A stretch of 64,000 nucleotides of DNA from Jiangellales bacterium (GTDB lineage: Bacteria; Actinomycetota; Actinomycetes; Jiangellales; Jiangellaceae): positions 844,023 through 908,022 of the forward strand of contig JAUJNY010000001.1 in NCBI GenBank assembly GCA_030447955.1. Direction: 5' to 3'. Below the pieces are notes generated by a model. It was not told the origin of the DNA and searched no databases. It worked only from the letters and a program-made list of their open reading frames with translations. The position numbers and the translations under genes are program-made. This document shows positions 40,869 to 53,685 of the stretch, in pieces; position 1 is the first letter of the stretch, and every line of letters begins with the position of its first letter.

Positions 40869-40901
40869 TGTCATGTCCGGGACCACCGAGATGGGCACCC
40901 C

Positions 40902-43754
<2,853 letters not shown>

Positions 43755-43775
43755 GGGCCAGTAGCCTGCCGACGC

Positions 43776-44627
43776 ATGACCCGCGCTGTCGCGGTCGTCA
43801 CCGACTCGACGGCCTGCCTTCCCGTCGACGTGGTCGCCGCCCGGGGAGTGCTGGTCGTGCCGCTGCAGGTCGTCGTCGCCGGGCAGGCGTACGACGACGA
43901 GCTCGGCAGCGGGCTCAGCGGCGGCGCGGTGGCGGAGGCGCTGCGCCGCGGGCGTCCGGTCACGACGTCGCGGCCGTCACCGGCCGCGTTCCTCGCGGCC
44001 TATGAGAAGGCGGCCGCGGACGGCGCCGAGGCCGTGGTGTCCGTGCACCTGCCCGCCGAGGTGTCCGGCACGCACGAGTCGGCCGTGCTCGCCGCCCGGG
44101 AGGCGCCGCTCCCGGTCGAGGTGGTCGACGCACGGACACTGGGCCTGGGGCTGGGCTTCGCGGTACTGGCCGCGGTGGAGATCGCCAACGCAGGGGCGCC
44201 GGCACCCCAGGTGGCCGCGGCGGCCCGTGACCGGGCGGCGCGGACGTCCGCGTTCTTCTACGTCGACACCCTCGAGCACCTCCGTCGGGGCGGGCGGATC
44301 GGGGCCGCGGCGGCCCTGCTGGGCGGCGCGCTGGCCGTCAAGCCGCTGCTGCACCTCGACCAGGGCCGCATCGCCCCGCTGGAGAAGGTGCGTACGGCCT
44401 CCCGCGCGCTGGCCCGACTGGTGGATCTCGCGGTCGCCGCGGCTGGCGACGTACCGGTGGACCTGGCCGTCCAGCACCTCGACGCGGACAAACGTGCAGC
44501 AGACGTAGCCGGGCGCTTGCGGGACCGGGTGCCCCAGGCGCGGGTCGTCCTCAGCGGTGAGGTCGGCCCGGTGATCGGGGCCCACGTCGGTCCCGGGACG
44601 GTGGGCATCGTCGTGGCGCCCCTGTAG
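43776..44627 (+). CDS. DegV-family fatty-acid-binding protein
   Basis: Protein of 283 residues with the DegV fold, which binds one fatty acid and in Firmicutes presents it to fatty-acid kinase. It opens VAVVTDSTACLPVDVV, has RGRPVTTSRPSPAAFLAAYE and the C-terminal GPVIGAHVGPGTVGIVV. The ATG is 21 bases after leuS. The partner kinase FakA is not in this window. Confidence 0.9.
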   Translation: MTRAVAVVTDSTACLPVDVVAARGVLVVPLQVVVAGQAYDDELGSGLSGGAVAEALRRGRPVTTSRPSPAAFLAAYEKAAADGAEAVVSVHLPAEVSGTHESAVLAAREAPLPVEVVDARTLGLGLGFAVLAAVEIANAGAPAPQVAAAARDRAARTSAFFYVDTLEHLRRGGRIGAAAALLGGALAVKPLLHLDQGRIAPLEKVRTASRALARLVDLAVAAAGDVPVDLAVQHLDADKRAADVAGRLRDRVPQARVVLSGEVGPVIGAHVGPGTVGIVVAPL

Positions 44628-44720
44628 CCCGTCCACAACGAGAGGTGAGTCCGCCCTTCGTCCACAGCGATGTCAGGGGCCGCGGGCGATGGGGCCCGGG
44701 CGCTCCTAGCGTGCGCCGGC

Positions 44721-45992
44721 ATGGGCAGGGAAGGGCCTGGGCTGCCGTTCGGCGCAGGCCGCGAGCGCGGTGTCGTCGCCGCGACGGCTCACGCCCGCGT
44801 CCAGGTGCTGGCCGCTGCCTCGCGCCGGGTCCGGGGCGCTCCACCCGACCCGGATCCGGACCCACCCGCGGACCCGGATCCGCAGCGGGAGCCGGATCCG
44901 CAGCGGGAGCCGGATCCGCAGCGGGAGCCGGAGTGCGTCGGCGGCTGGGTGCCCGAGGTTGCCCCGGTGGCGGCCGGTGGCTCGCATCCTTGGGCCGCCG
45001 GGATGACCGACGGCGCAGTGCCCGCGGCGGTGCGGGACATCGCCAGAGGGCCCGGCTCGGTGCGCCCCGGCGACGGCACGCCCGCCCCGGTGTCGACCGG
45101 CCGGGGGCGTCACCGCTCGCCGGACGCACCTCGGGCGCCGATGGCCACAGCGGCTGGGGCGGCGCTGCTCGACCGGCTCCCGCCGCGGTGGCAGGCGCTG
45201 GTCGTCGCGTTGTCCCGGCGGGTGTCCCCGCTGGAGCTGCGCTCCGGCCGTGCCGGGCTCGAGTCAGGACATGTCGTGCTGCTCGTGGTGCTCACGCTCG
45301 GCGCGATCGGCGCCGGGCTCCTCGTGCTCCGGGCCGCCCAGCCCGATGTCGTCCCCCTCCAGCCGCCAGCCGTGGTGCCGGTCACGACCGCGCTGCCCAC
45401 GGCCGCGACTCCCACCGCTCCGCCGGCGTCCGGGTCGGTCCCCGTCCCCGCCGCGACACCTCTGGGGGACCCGACCACAGCGCCGGGCGTAGTCGTCACC
45501 GGTGCTCCCACGGCAGTGGCCACGGCGATCCCCGATGTCCTGGTCGTGCATGTGGTGGGGCGGGTCCGTGACCCGGGGGTGGTGCACGTGCCCGTAGGTA
45601 GCCGGGTCGTCGACGCAGTGCAAGCCGCGGGCGGGGCGTTGCGCGGGGTCGCCCTGACGTCGCTCAACCTCGCGCGTCCGGTGCTCGACGGCGAGCAGGT
45701 GGTCGTCGGCCTGCCACCAGGCTCCGGTGCGCCGTTGCCCGCGGTGCCGACGCTGCCACCCACCAGCACTACCGGGACTGGTGTGGAGCCCACCGAGACG
45801 GCGCCGTTGGACCTCAACACGGCGACTGCCGACCAGCTGGAGACGCTTCCCGGCATAGGTGAGGTGCTTGCGCAGAGCATCCTCGACTGGCGTACGGAGA
45901 ACGGCGGCTTCACCGCCGTCGAGGAGCTGCTGGAGGTCAGCGGCATCGGGGACACGACACTCGCCGACATTGAGGACCTGGTGCGGGTGTGA
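44721..45992 (+). CDS. comEA: ComEA-type DNA receptor, with SLBB and helix-hairpin-helix domains
   Basis: Competence DNA receptor of about 423 residues. Roughly 150 residues of variable, Pro/Asp/Arg-rich cytosolic sequence, including three copies of PDPQRE, precede one membrane helix (GHVVLLVVLTLGAIGAGLLVL). Then comes a Pro/Thr-rich linker, an SLBB domain (VHVVGRVRDPGVVHVPVGSRV) and two HhH motifs (LDLNTATADQLETLPGIGE, VSGIGDTTLADIEDL). ATG at 44721 has a TAGCGT -10-like element just upstream and may be leaderless; ATG at 44670 is the alternative. It overlaps comEC. Confidence 0.9.
   Translation: MGREGPGLPFGAGRERGVVAATAHARVQVLAAASRRVRGAPPDPDPDPPADPDPQREPDPQREPDPQREPECVGGWVPEVAPVAAGGSHPWAAGMTDGAVPAAVRDIARGPGSVRPGDGTPAPVSTGRGRHRSPDAPRAPMATAAGAALLDRLPPRWQALVVALSRRVSPLELRSGRAGLESGHVVLLVVLTLGAIGAGLLVLRAAQPDVVPLQPPAVVPVTTALPTAATPTAPPASGSVPVPAATPLGDPTTAPGVVVTGAPTAVATAIPDVLVVHVVGRVRDPGVVHVPVGSRVVDAVQAAGGALRGVALTSLNLARPVLDGEQVVVGLPPGSGAPLPAVPTLPPTSTTGTGVEPTETAPLDLNTATADQLETLPGIGEVLAQSILDWRTENGGFTAVEELLEVSGIGDTTLADIEDLVRV
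44876..44929 (+). repeat. Three perfect 18-bp tandem repeats inside comEA
   Basis: The unit GGATCCGCAGCGGGAGCC occurs three times head to tail, adding PDPQRE repeats to the disordered N-terminal part of ComEA. An exact in-frame repeat of this kind can change copy number by slippage without breaking the protein. Confidence 0.85.
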
Positions 45993-48517
45993 GCTGGGGG
46001 AGCTCAGTGCCCGCGGCCGCGGGGAGAGACGACTCCGACCGAGCCGACCTGCGCCTGGTGGCGCCCGCGCTGGGCGCGTGGGCGGGGGCGATGGCGGGAC
46101 CCGCCGTAGCGACAGCGGCCGGAGTAGGTGTTGGTGTCGTTGCCCTGGCGGCGCTCGCGTGGGTGCTGTCGCTCGTCCGCGGCCCGCCCGGTGCGGTGGG
46201 CCGCCACGGGAGTGGCGCGCGTCGCGCCGCCGTGGCCGCACTCGCCTGCGCCGCCGGTGGGCTCGCCGCCGCCGGCCTGCGGGTGGCGGCCCTGCACGCC
46301 GGTCCCGTCGATGACCTCGCCCAGGAGAGCGCCAGCGTTACCGCGCAGCTGCTGGTGACCAGCGACCCGGTGCTGCGTCGATCGACCACGGGAAGCGCGC
46401 CCGGCTGGCCGTACGTCCTGCTTCACGCCCGCGTCGAGACGCTCACTGCGCGGGGCGTGACCACAGACGTGCGCACACCGGTGCTCGTGATCGCGGACGA
46501 GACCTGGCTGGGCCTGTTGCCCAGCCAGCAGGTGGGGATGTCTGGCCGGCTCGCCGCAGCGGAGCGGGGAGGCGCGGTGGCTGCGCTGCTGCGGGCGAGA
46601 GGCGAGCCCGAGGTGCTCACCGGGCCGGGTCTGCTGCAGCGAGCCGTGGAGCCGCTGCGTGCCGGGCTGCGCGCGTCCGTGAGCGGTCTCGACCCGCCGG
46701 AGCGGGGGCTGGTCCCGGCTCTCGTGGTCGGCGACGAGACTGCGATGACTGACGAGCTGCGCGCCGACCTGCAGGCCACCGGGCTCACGCACCTGACGGC
46801 GGTGAGCGGCGCCAACGTCGCGATCGTCCTGGCAGCCGTGGTTGGTCTGGCCCGCTGGGTAGGGGTGCGCGGGTACGGCCTGCCGGTCACCGGCGTGCTG
46901 TCCGTCGCCGGCTTCGTCGTGCTAGCCCGTCCGGAGCCGAGTGTGCTGCGGGCGGCGGCCATGGGGATCGTCGCGGTCGTCGCGCTCACCGCGGGCGGCC
47001 GCCGGCGCGGGATAGCGGCGCTGTGCACGGCGGTGCTGCTGCTCGTCCTGGCCGACCCGTGGCTGGCCCGTTCGTACGGCTTCGTGCTGTCGGTGCTCGC
47101 CACGGCGGGCATCCTCGTGGTGGCGCCCGCGTGGCGCGACGCGCTGGGTCGCTGGCTGCCGCGTCCGCTGGCCATGGCCGTCGCGGTGCCCCTCGCGGCC
47201 CAGCTGGCCTGCACCCCCGTCGTCGTCGTGCTTTCCGGTGGGGTCAGCCTGGCGGCAGTCCCGGCCAACCTGCTGGCCGCGGCGGCGATCGCACCGGCGA
47301 CCGTGCTCGGTGTGCTAGCGGCGGTACTGGCACCGCTGTCCGGCCTCCTCGGCCGGGTGGCTGGGACGCTGGCCGGGCTGCCCGCGGCCTGGATCGTCGA
47401 GGTGGCCGAGCGCGGCGCCCGGCTGCCCGGCGCGCAGATCCCGTGGTCGCCTACCCCGCTCGCGCTGCTCGTCCTCACGTCGGCCTGCCTGGCGGTAGTC
47501 GTCGTGCTGCCCTCGGTCCTGCGACGCCGCGGCGTCGCGCTGGCCATCGCCGCCGTACTGCTGATGGGTCTGGTCCGTCCGGCGGACGGCCTTGGCTGGC
47601 CGCCACCGGGCTGGGTGCTCGTTGCCTGCGATGTCGGGCAGGGGGACGCCGTGGTGCTGGCCACCGGGCCGAACAGCGCGGTGGTGGTCGACGCCGGGCC
47701 CGATCCGGACGCGGTCGACCGCTGCCTGGACGGCCTGGGCGTACGAGACATCCCGGCGGTCGTGCTCACCCACTTCCATGCCGACCACATCGCCGGGCTG
47801 CCCGGGGTGCTGCGCGGCCGCCGCGTGGCGGAGGTCATCGTCAGCCCGCTGGACGAGCCGCCGGAGCAGGCCGAGCAGGTGCGCGAGTGGGCGAGCGCCG
47901 CGGGAGTCCCCGTTGTTCCGGCGGTGGCGGGGACGCAGCTGTCGGCGGGAGCACTCAGCTGGCGGATGCTGTGGCCGCAGCGGATCATCAGCGGTGAGGG
48001 CTCCGCAGCCAACAACGCGAGCCTCGTGCTGCTCGTTGAGGCGTACGGCGTGCGGCTGCTGCTCGCCGGTGACGTCGAGCCGCCGGCGCAGCGCGCCATC
48101 CTCCGGTCGGAGGCCGACCTGGGGATCGACTTGGGCGTCGACGTGCTCAAGGTGCCGCACCACGGTTCCGCCTACCAGGACCCCGGGTTCTTGGCGGCGA
48201 CGGACCCGCGGCTGGCGGTCGTGTCGGTGGGGGAGGGCAACACCTACGGGCACCCGGCGCCGGCCACGCTCGGCCTGCTCGCCGCCGGCGGTGCGACGGT
48301 CGTGCGCACCGACCTGGACGGTACGACAGCGGTCGTCCGGACCGACGGCGGTACTGATCCACTCGGTGCGAGCGACGCGCTGGACGTCGGCGACCCGGCC
48401 GCGCTGGGGATCGTCCGCCGTGGCCGGCGGAGGGGCCGTGTCAGCCCGGCGTGCCAGGCTGGCCCCCAATGGATCGCACCGGCAAGGCAGCGCTCGCCGC
48501 CCCGCTGGCCCCCGTGA
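45989..48517 (+). CDS. comEC: ComEC/Rec2-family DNA uptake channel
   Basis: Membrane protein of 842 residues that passes single-stranded DNA into the cell. An N-terminal hydrophobic DUF4131 region is followed by the polytopic Competence domain with LTHLTAVSGANVAIVL, and a C-terminal metallo-beta-lactamase-like domain with LTHFHADHIAGLPG and KVPHHGSAYQDPGF, intact metal ligands. This suits a nuclease that degrades the non-transforming strand. It starts at GTG overlapping the comEA stop. Confidence 0.93.
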   Translation: MSWGSSVPAAAGRDDSDRADLRLVAPALGAWAGAMAGPAVATAAGVGVGVVALAALAWVLSLVRGPPGAVGRHGSGARRAAVAALACAAGGLAAAGLRVAALHAGPVDDLAQESASVTAQLLVTSDPVLRRSTTGSAPGWPYVLLHARVETLTARGVTTDVRTPVLVIADETWLGLLPSQQVGMSGRLAAAERGGAVAALLRARGEPEVLTGPGLLQRAVEPLRAGLRASVSGLDPPERGLVPALVVGDETAMTDELRADLQATGLTHLTAVSGANVAIVLAAVVGLARWVGVRGYGLPVTGVLSVAGFVVLARPEPSVLRAAAMGIVAVVALTAGGRRRGIAALCTAVLLLVLADPWLARSYGFVLSVLATAGILVVAPAWRDALGRWLPRPLAMAVAVPLAAQLACTPVVVVLSGGVSLAAVPANLLAAAAIAPATVLGVLAAVLAPLSGLLGRVAGTLAGLPAAWIVEVAERGARLPGAQIPWSPTPLALLVLTSACLAVVVVLPSVLRRRGVALAIAAVLLMGLVRPADGLGWPPPGWVLVACDVGQGDAVVLATGPNSAVVVDAGPDPDAVDRCLDGLGVRDIPAVVLTHFHADHIAGLPGVLRGRRVAEVIVSPLDEPPEQAEQVREWASAAGVPVVPAVAGTQLSAGALSWRMLWPQRIISGEGSAANNASLVLLVEAYGVRLLLAGDVEPPAQRAILRSEADLGIDLGVDVLKVPHHGSAYQDPGFLAATDPRLAVVSVGEGNTYGHPAPATLGLLAAGGATVVRTDLDGTTAVVRTDGGTDPLGASDALDVGDPAALGIVRRGRRRGRVSPACQAGPQWIAPARQRSPPRWPP

Positions 48518-49458
48518 CGCTCGTCGTCGGACCCGAGGCGTTCCTCGCCGAGCGCGCGGTGGCGCGAGTGGTCGACGCCGTCCGCAGCAGCGACCCCGAC
48601 GCGGACCTCGTCGACGTCACCGCGGGCGCCCTGGAGGCCGGCGCGCTCGCCGAGCACACCAGCCCCTCACTGTTCGCCAGCCGCCGGGTGGTGGTCGTCC
48701 GCGAGCTCGACAACGCCGGTAGCGATGTCGCCGCGGAGCTGGTCGCGCTGGCCTCGGCACCTGCCGAGGACGTTCACCTCGTCCTCGTGCACCCGGGTGG
48801 CACCAAGGGCCGGGCGACTCTCGACGCCCTCCGGGTGACCGGTGCCGCCCGGGTGGCCAGCGACCGGCTGACCCGGGCCGAGGACCAGGTGGAGTTCGTC
48901 CGAGCGGAGGTGCGGGGGCAGGGCAGCCGCATCGACGAGGCGGCGGCGCGGAGCCTCGTCGAAGCCGTGGGCCTCGACCTGCGCGCACTGGCCGCGGCCG
49001 CCGCTCAGCTCGCCGCCGACGCCGCCGGGCCGGTGACCCGTGAGCTGGTCGCCACCTACTTCGAGGGCCGGGCAGAGGTCAAGGGGTTCGTCGTGGCCGA
49101 CCGCACCGTGGAGGGGCGCACCGCCGAGGCGTTGGAGCAGCTGCGCTGGGCGCTCGCGTCGGGGACCGCACCGGTGCTGGTGAGCGCGGCACTGGCCGGG
49201 TCGCTACGGTCGCTCGGGCGGCTGTCCGGCCTGCCGCCGGGGACGCGCGACGGTGATGTCGCCCGTGAGCTTGGCGTCCCCAGCTGGAAGGTCCGCTCGC
49301 TGCGCGCCTCGCTGCGTGGATGGACCCCTGGCGGCCTGGCGCAGGCCATTACGGTGGCGGCGGCCACCGACGCCCGGGTCAAGGGTGCCGGCAATGACCC
49401 GGTCCTCGCGCTCACCCGAGCCGTCGTAGAGATCACAGCGGCCCGCGGTCCGCGCTAG
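48469..49458 (+). CDS. holA: DNA polymerase III delta subunit
   Basis: Clamp-loader subunit of 329 residues that opens the sliding clamp. It opens PVTLVVGPEAFLAERAVARVV and has the typical DLVDVTAGALEAGALAEHTSPSLF, RRVVVVREL and C-terminal LGVPSWKVRSLRASLRGW blocks. ATG at 48469 overlaps the 3' end of comEC by about 50 bases, as in many actinobacteria; a GTG/ATG just upstream is less likely. It converges on rpsT. Confidence 0.93.
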   Translation: MDRTGKAALAAPLAPVTLVVGPEAFLAERAVARVVDAVRSSDPDADLVDVTAGALEAGALAEHTSPSLFASRRVVVVRELDNAGSDVAAELVALASAPAEDVHLVLVHPGGTKGRATLDALRVTGAARVASDRLTRAEDQVEFVRAEVRGQGSRIDEAAARSLVEAVGLDLRALAAAAAQLAADAAGPVTRELVATYFEGRAEVKGFVVADRTVEGRTAEALEQLRWALASGTAPVLVSAALAGSLRSLGRLSGLPPGTRDGDVARELGVPSWKVRSLRASLRGWTPGGLAQAITVAAATDARVKGAGNDPVLALTRAVVEITAARGPR

Positions 49459-49486
49459 GGGTGGCCGACAGCTAGCTGCCGCGGAA

Positions 49487-49747
49487 CTACAGCGACGAGG
49501 CCCGGCGGGAGATCGCCGACTTTCGGTTCGCGGCCTGGTTCTTGTGGATGACGCCCTTCGCGGCCGCCTTGTCGAGGCGGCGGGCGGCGTCGCGCGCCAG
49601 TACGGTCGCGCGCTCGGTGTCGCCGGCCTGCGCGGCCTCGCGGAAGCGGCGTACCGCGGTCCGCAGCGAACTCTTGACCGCCTTGTTGCGCTGGCGCGCC
49701 TTTTCGTTGGTGAGGTTGCGCTTGACCTGGGACTTGATGTTCGCCAC
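49487..49747 (-). CDS. rpsT: 30S ribosomal protein S20
   Basis: Ribosomal protein of 86 residues beginning [20 protein letters not shown] and ending [21 protein letters not shown], diagnostic for S20. It starts at GTG behind gaaggctc; the frame stays open upstream without homology. It converges with holA, the normal neighbour. Confidence 0.96.
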   Translation of the reverse strand: MANIKSQVKRNLTNEKARQRNKAVKSSLRTAVRRFREAAQAGDTERATVLARDAARRLDKAAAKGVIHKNQAANRKSAISRRASSL

Positions 49748-49840
49748 GTACGAGCCTTCGGGGTCGAGGGGGATGGGCGCGCACCCGGCGCGCACGCGAC
49801 CGCCGATCGTAGCGGTGTCCGGGCGCCGCACCCAATCCGT

Positions 49841-50761
49841 TCACCGGACAAGCGCGGGGACCACGGCCTCGAGTAAAGGCCGCAGCGCGTCATAGCGGGC
49901 GCGCTGCCAGCCGCGGAACGTCGGCAGGCCTGGGTGCGGCGGCCGCGTCGAGTTGCGCCGCAACATGCCGGCGTAGGCAACCACGAGCCGGGCGGCCTCG
50001 GCGGGCAGGTTATCCAGCAACTCCAGCCCGGGCTGGGTACGTCCGCTCGCCGCGAGGTCGGCCGCCAGCAGCGCGCAGTCCACCCACGGCGCCGCCGCGC
50101 AGCCGTACGCCCAGTCCACGAGCACCGCGGTGCCGTCAGGGGTCAGCACCAGGTTGTCGGTACGCAGGTCGGCGTGGGTCAGCCGGCCGCCCTCGGTCCA
50201 GTCCTGCCAGCCCCACTCGACCCGGGCGAGCGCGGCCGCGTACGACGACTCCCAGGCGTCCTGTGGGCGAACACGGTGCTCGGCCAAGTCGGCCCAGCCG
50301 TCCAGCGCAGGCGCGACCTCGCGCAGGCTGGGCAGCGGCGGCGGCGCCGCCGGCAGCGTGTCGAGCGCCGCCAGCGTCGCCGACACCGCCGTGGAGTCCC
50401 ACTCGAGGGGTGAGGCCCCGGGCACCGCCGTGGTGATCACGGCGAGCCAGTCCGCGACCTCGATGGCTGCGACCAGCGTCGGTGCCGGCGTGCGCCGCGG
50501 CAGGGCGGCCAGGACGGCGAGCTCGCGCCGGTAGAGCGCGACGGTCGTCTCGTTGACGGTCGCGGACGACGCCTTAGCGAACACCCGGCGGCCGTCGCGA
50601 AGGTCGAGCAGCGCGGCGGGGCCGGGGGACATGCCGCCGTGGATGTCCTGGGTTGCGCTGACCGGCGCGCCGAGAGCAGCGTCGACGGCCGCGCGTACAG
50701 TCGGTGCCAGCGACCCCCAGGGCGGCCGGACGGTGAAGCCGCTCACCGCTGGGATCGCCAC
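49841..50761 (-). CDS. Aminoglycoside-phosphotransferase-family protein
   Basis: Protein-kinase-like phosphotransferase of 306 residues. The ATP Lys is in RRVFAKASS, the catalytic loop is LTHADLRTDNLVL (HxDxxxxN) and the metal-binding Asp follows in AVLVDWAYG. The family phosphorylates many small molecules; resistance is not implied. It starts at GTG and is divergent from lepA, about 145 bases away. Confidence 0.88.
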   Translation of the reverse strand: MAIPAVSGFTVRPPWGSLAPTVRAAVDAALGAPVSATQDIHGGMSPGPAALLDLRDGRRVFAKASSATVNETTVALYRRELAVLAALPRRTPAPTLVAAIEVADWLAVITTAVPGASPLEWDSTAVSATLAALDTLPAAPPPLPSLREVAPALDGWADLAEHRVRPQDAWESSYAAALARVEWGWQDWTEGGRLTHADLRTDNLVLTPDGTAVLVDWAYGCAAAPWVDCALLAADLAASGRTQPGLELLDNLPAEAARLVVAYAGMLRRNSTRPPHPGLPTFRGWQRARYDALRPLLEAVVPALVR

Positions 50762-50906
50762 CGGACCAGCCGGTCCCGCCGCGGCATGCGGCTAAGCCGC
50801 ACGGACGGACCCGCCCTGGCCGCCATGGCGGCATCCTCGCGGGCGCCGCGGATGGCGCCAAGCGGTTTGCGGTGCGCGGGACAGCGTCATGGGACGATGA
50901 GCAGCC

Positions 50907-52835
50907 ATGCCATCGACCACGCCACCGGGCAGTCCAGCGTCCGCGTCAGCGGCCCGCCCGGAGCCATCGGCGACGGCGGCAGCCGCGAGCGCACCACGGC
51001 CGGACGGCGGCGGGACGCCACCCGAGATCATCCGCAACTTCTGCGTGATCGCGCACATCGACCACGGCAAGTCGACGCTGGCCGACCGCATGCTGCAGCT
51101 CACCGGCATCGTCGACGAGCGGCTGATGCGCGCGCAGTACCTCGACCGGATGGAGATCGAGCGCGAGCGCGGCATCACGATCAAGAGCCAGGCGGTGCGG
51201 CTGCCCTGGACCGGACGGGCGGCCGACACCTCCGGGCGGTCCTATGTCCTGAACCTTATCGACACCCCTGGGCACGTCGACTTCACCTACGAGGTGTCCC
51301 GCAGCCTTGCCGCCTGCGAGGGAGCCGTGCTGCTCGTTGACGCCGCGCAGGGCATCGAGGCGCAGACGCTGGCCAACCTCTACCTCGCGCTCGAGAACGA
51401 CCTGACGATCATCCCCGTGCTCAACAAGATCGACCTGCCGGCGGCGCAACCGGACAAGTACGCAGCCGAGCTCGCCCACCTCATCGGGTGCGCCCCATCG
51501 GACTGCCTGCGGGTCTCCGGCAAGACCGGGGCGGGCGTCCCCGAGCTGCTCGACGAGATCGTGCGCAAGGTGCCGCACCCGGTCGGCGACGCGGACGCTC
51601 CCGTACGGGCCATGATTTTCGACTCGATGTACGACACCTACCGCGGGGTCGTCACGTACGTCCGCGTGATCGACGGGAGGCTCTCGGCCCGCGAACGCAT
51701 CCGCATGTTGTCCACCCGCGCCGTGCACGAGCTGCTGGAGATCGGGGTGATTTCCCCCGAGATGGCCCCGGTGCAGGCGCTCGGGGTGGGGGAGGTCGGC
51801 TATCTGATCACCGGCGTCAAGGACGTCCGGCAGTCCAAGGTCGGCGACACCGTGACGTTGGCCGGGCGGCCCGCGGCGCACGCGCTGGCCGGTTATCGCG
51901 AGCCCCGGCCCATGGTGTTCTCCGGGCTCTACCCGATGGACGGCTCGGACTACCCCGACCTGCGGGAGGCTCTCGACCGGCTCAAGCTCAACGACGCCGC
52001 CCTCGGCTACGAGCCCGAGACATCGGTCGCGCTCGGCTTCGGCTTCCGCTGCGGCTTCCTCGGCTTGCTGCACCTGGAGATCGTGCGCGAGCGGCTGGAG
52101 CGGGAGTTCGGGCTGGAGCTGATCTCCACGTCGCCCAACGTCGTCTACTCCGTCACGATGGAGGACGGAACCGAGCACATCGTCACCAACCCCAGCGAGT
52201 TCCCCACCGGCAAGGTCGCCAGCGTGCGGGAGCCGGTGGTACGGGCCACGCTGCTCGCACCGAGCGAGTACGTGGGCGCGATCATGGACCTGTGCCAGAA
52301 CCGGCGCGGCACCCTGCTCGGGATGGACTACCTCTCCGCTGACCGGGTGGAGCTGCGCTACACGTTGCCGCTCGCCGAGATCGTCCTCGACTTCTTCGAC
52401 GCGCTGAAGTCGCGCACCCGCGGCTACGCCAGCCTCGACTACGAGCCGACTGGTGAGCAGGTGGCCGATCTCGTCAAGGTCGACATCCTGCTGCACGGCG
52501 ACCCGGTCGACGCGTTCAGCGCGATCGTGCACAAGGACAAGGCGTACGCCTACGGCGTCGCCATGGCCACCCGGCTGCGCGAGCTCATCCCGCGCCAGCA
52601 GTTCGAGGTGCCGATCCAGGCCGCGATCGGCTCCCGCATCATCGCCCGCGAGACCATCCGCGCCATCCGCAAGGACGTCCTCGCCAAGTGCTACGGCGGC
52701 GACATCACCCGCAAGCGCAAGCTGCTGGAGAAGCAGAAGGAGGGCAAGAAGCGGATGAAGATGGTCGGGCGGGTGGAGGTGCCGCAGGAGGCGTTCATCG
52801 CGGCGCTCTCGACCGGCGACCCCGCCACGAAGTGA
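50907..52835 (+). CDS. lepA: Elongation factor 4 (back-translocating GTPase LepA)
   Basis: GTPase of 642 residues that acts on stalled or initiating ribosomes. A 45-residue Pro/Ala-rich N-terminus precedes the G domain with [27 protein letters not shown] and NKIDLPAA. The unique C-terminal domain ends with [20 protein letters not shown] and VEVPQEAF. The lepA-hemW link is conserved in actinobacteria, but here about 10 kb of other genes lie between them. Confidence 0.96.
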   Translation: MPSTTPPGSPASASAARPEPSATAAAASAPRPDGGGTPPEIIRNFCVIAHIDHGKSTLADRMLQLTGIVDERLMRAQYLDRMEIERERGITIKSQAVRLPWTGRAADTSGRSYVLNLIDTPGHVDFTYEVSRSLAACEGAVLLVDAAQGIEAQTLANLYLALENDLTIIPVLNKIDLPAAQPDKYAAELAHLIGCAPSDCLRVSGKTGAGVPELLDEIVRKVPHPVGDADAPVRAMIFDSMYDTYRGVVTYVRVIDGRLSARERIRMLSTRAVHELLEIGVISPEMAPVQALGVGEVGYLITGVKDVRQSKVGDTVTLAGRPAAHALAGYREPRPMVFSGLYPMDGSDYPDLREALDRLKLNDAALGYEPETSVALGFGFRCGFLGLLHLEIVRERLEREFGLELISTSPNVVYSVTMEDGTEHIVTNPSEFPTGKVASVREPVVRATLLAPSEYVGAIMDLCQNRRGTLLGMDYLSADRVELRYTLPLAEIVLDFFDALKSRTRGYASLDYEPTGEQVADLVKVDILLHGDPVDAFSAIVHKDKAYAYGVAMATRLRELIPRQQFEVPIQAAIGSRIIARETIRAIRKDVLAKCYGGDITRKRKLLEKQKEGKKRMKMVGRVEVPQEAFIAALSTGDPATK

Positions 52836-52888
52836 GCCGGCCGCGCTTCAGCTGGCGGGCGCCACCCTCCTGACCGGAAGGCGGTACG

Positions 52889-53563
52889 TCAGCCGGGCTG
52901 CTTGAGTGCGGCGGCGAGGCGGGCCGCCTCGTCCGGGTCACGACGAGCCGCCCCGGCGATGCGGCGGGCATCCTCGGGGGAGTACTCCTCGCCGTAGACG
53001 CGGCCCGGCTGGCGGGGCGCCTCCAGCAAGGACACCTGCTGCCACGGCAGCTCCACCGGCACGAAGCCGCAGGCGCTCACCAGCTCCGCGGTGACCTCTC
53101 CGGCGGCGGGGTCGTCAGCGGCGTAGAACATCGCCGGCCGCTGATCGATCGGCCGGTCCGGGACAGTTGCCTGGAAGCCGGCGGTCAGCGTGTTGAACGC
53201 CTTGGCGTGCCCGGCGCCGGGGATGCGGGCGGCGTTGTAGGCCGCGGCGCTCGCTCCGCCGGGCAGCTCGACCAGCCCTTCGTCGCCGAACGGGTTGGTG
53301 GTGTCGACGACGGCCTGCCCGACCAGCGGCCCGGCTTGGGCGAGGGCGTCGTCCACCACGTCCCACGGCACGGACAGCACGATGACCTCCGCGAACGCCG
53401 CAGCGTCGGCGGGAGAACCGGTGCGGCACCCGGCCTCGCGAGCCAACGCCTCCAGGGTCTGCGGTGAGCGGGAGAAGCTGACCATGACTTCGTGGCCCGC
53501 TCGGGCACACTGGCGCGCCACGAAACCGCCGATCCGCCCTGCTCCGACCACGCCGACCCGCAC
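52889..53563 (-). CDS. NADPH-dependent F420 reductase-like oxidoreductase
   Basis: Protein of 224 residues with a Rossmann dinucleotide site at the N-terminus (MRVGVVGAGRIGGFVARQ) and the family's VIVLSVPWDVVDDAL, VVDTTNPF and KAFNTL blocks. It resembles F420:NADP oxidoreductase-type proteins (NPF domain), but specificity for F420 cannot be confirmed. It starts at GTG behind ggaggggagcctc, a strong ribosome site. It is convergent to lepA. Confidence 0.85.
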   Translation of the reverse strand: MRVGVVGAGRIGGFVARQCARAGHEVMVSFSRSPQTLEALAREAGCRTGSPADAAAFAEVIVLSVPWDVVDDALAQAGPLVGQAVVDTTNPFGDEGLVELPGGASAAAYNAARIPGAGHAKAFNTLTAGFQATVPDRPIDQRPAMFYAADDPAAGEVTAELVSACGFVPVELPWQQVSLLEAPRQPGRVYGEEYSPEDARRIAGAARRDPDEAARLAAALKQPG

Positions 53564-53685
53564 GAGGCTCCCCTCCCTTCGTCCGGACGCCCTGCCCGGA
53601 CGCTAGGCCGGGAGCGACGGTGCCGGCAAGGTCGCTGCGCCGCCGGCCGACGGCAGAGCCGAGGTCGCTGCGGTTGGATGGGAGC

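Noticed and set aside
49841-50761. Antibiotic-resistance reading of the aminoglycoside-phosphotransferase-like gene
   Set aside because: The fold is shared by many small-molecule kinases. Position between rpsT and lepA looks chromosomal, and no resistance-specific signature is visible.
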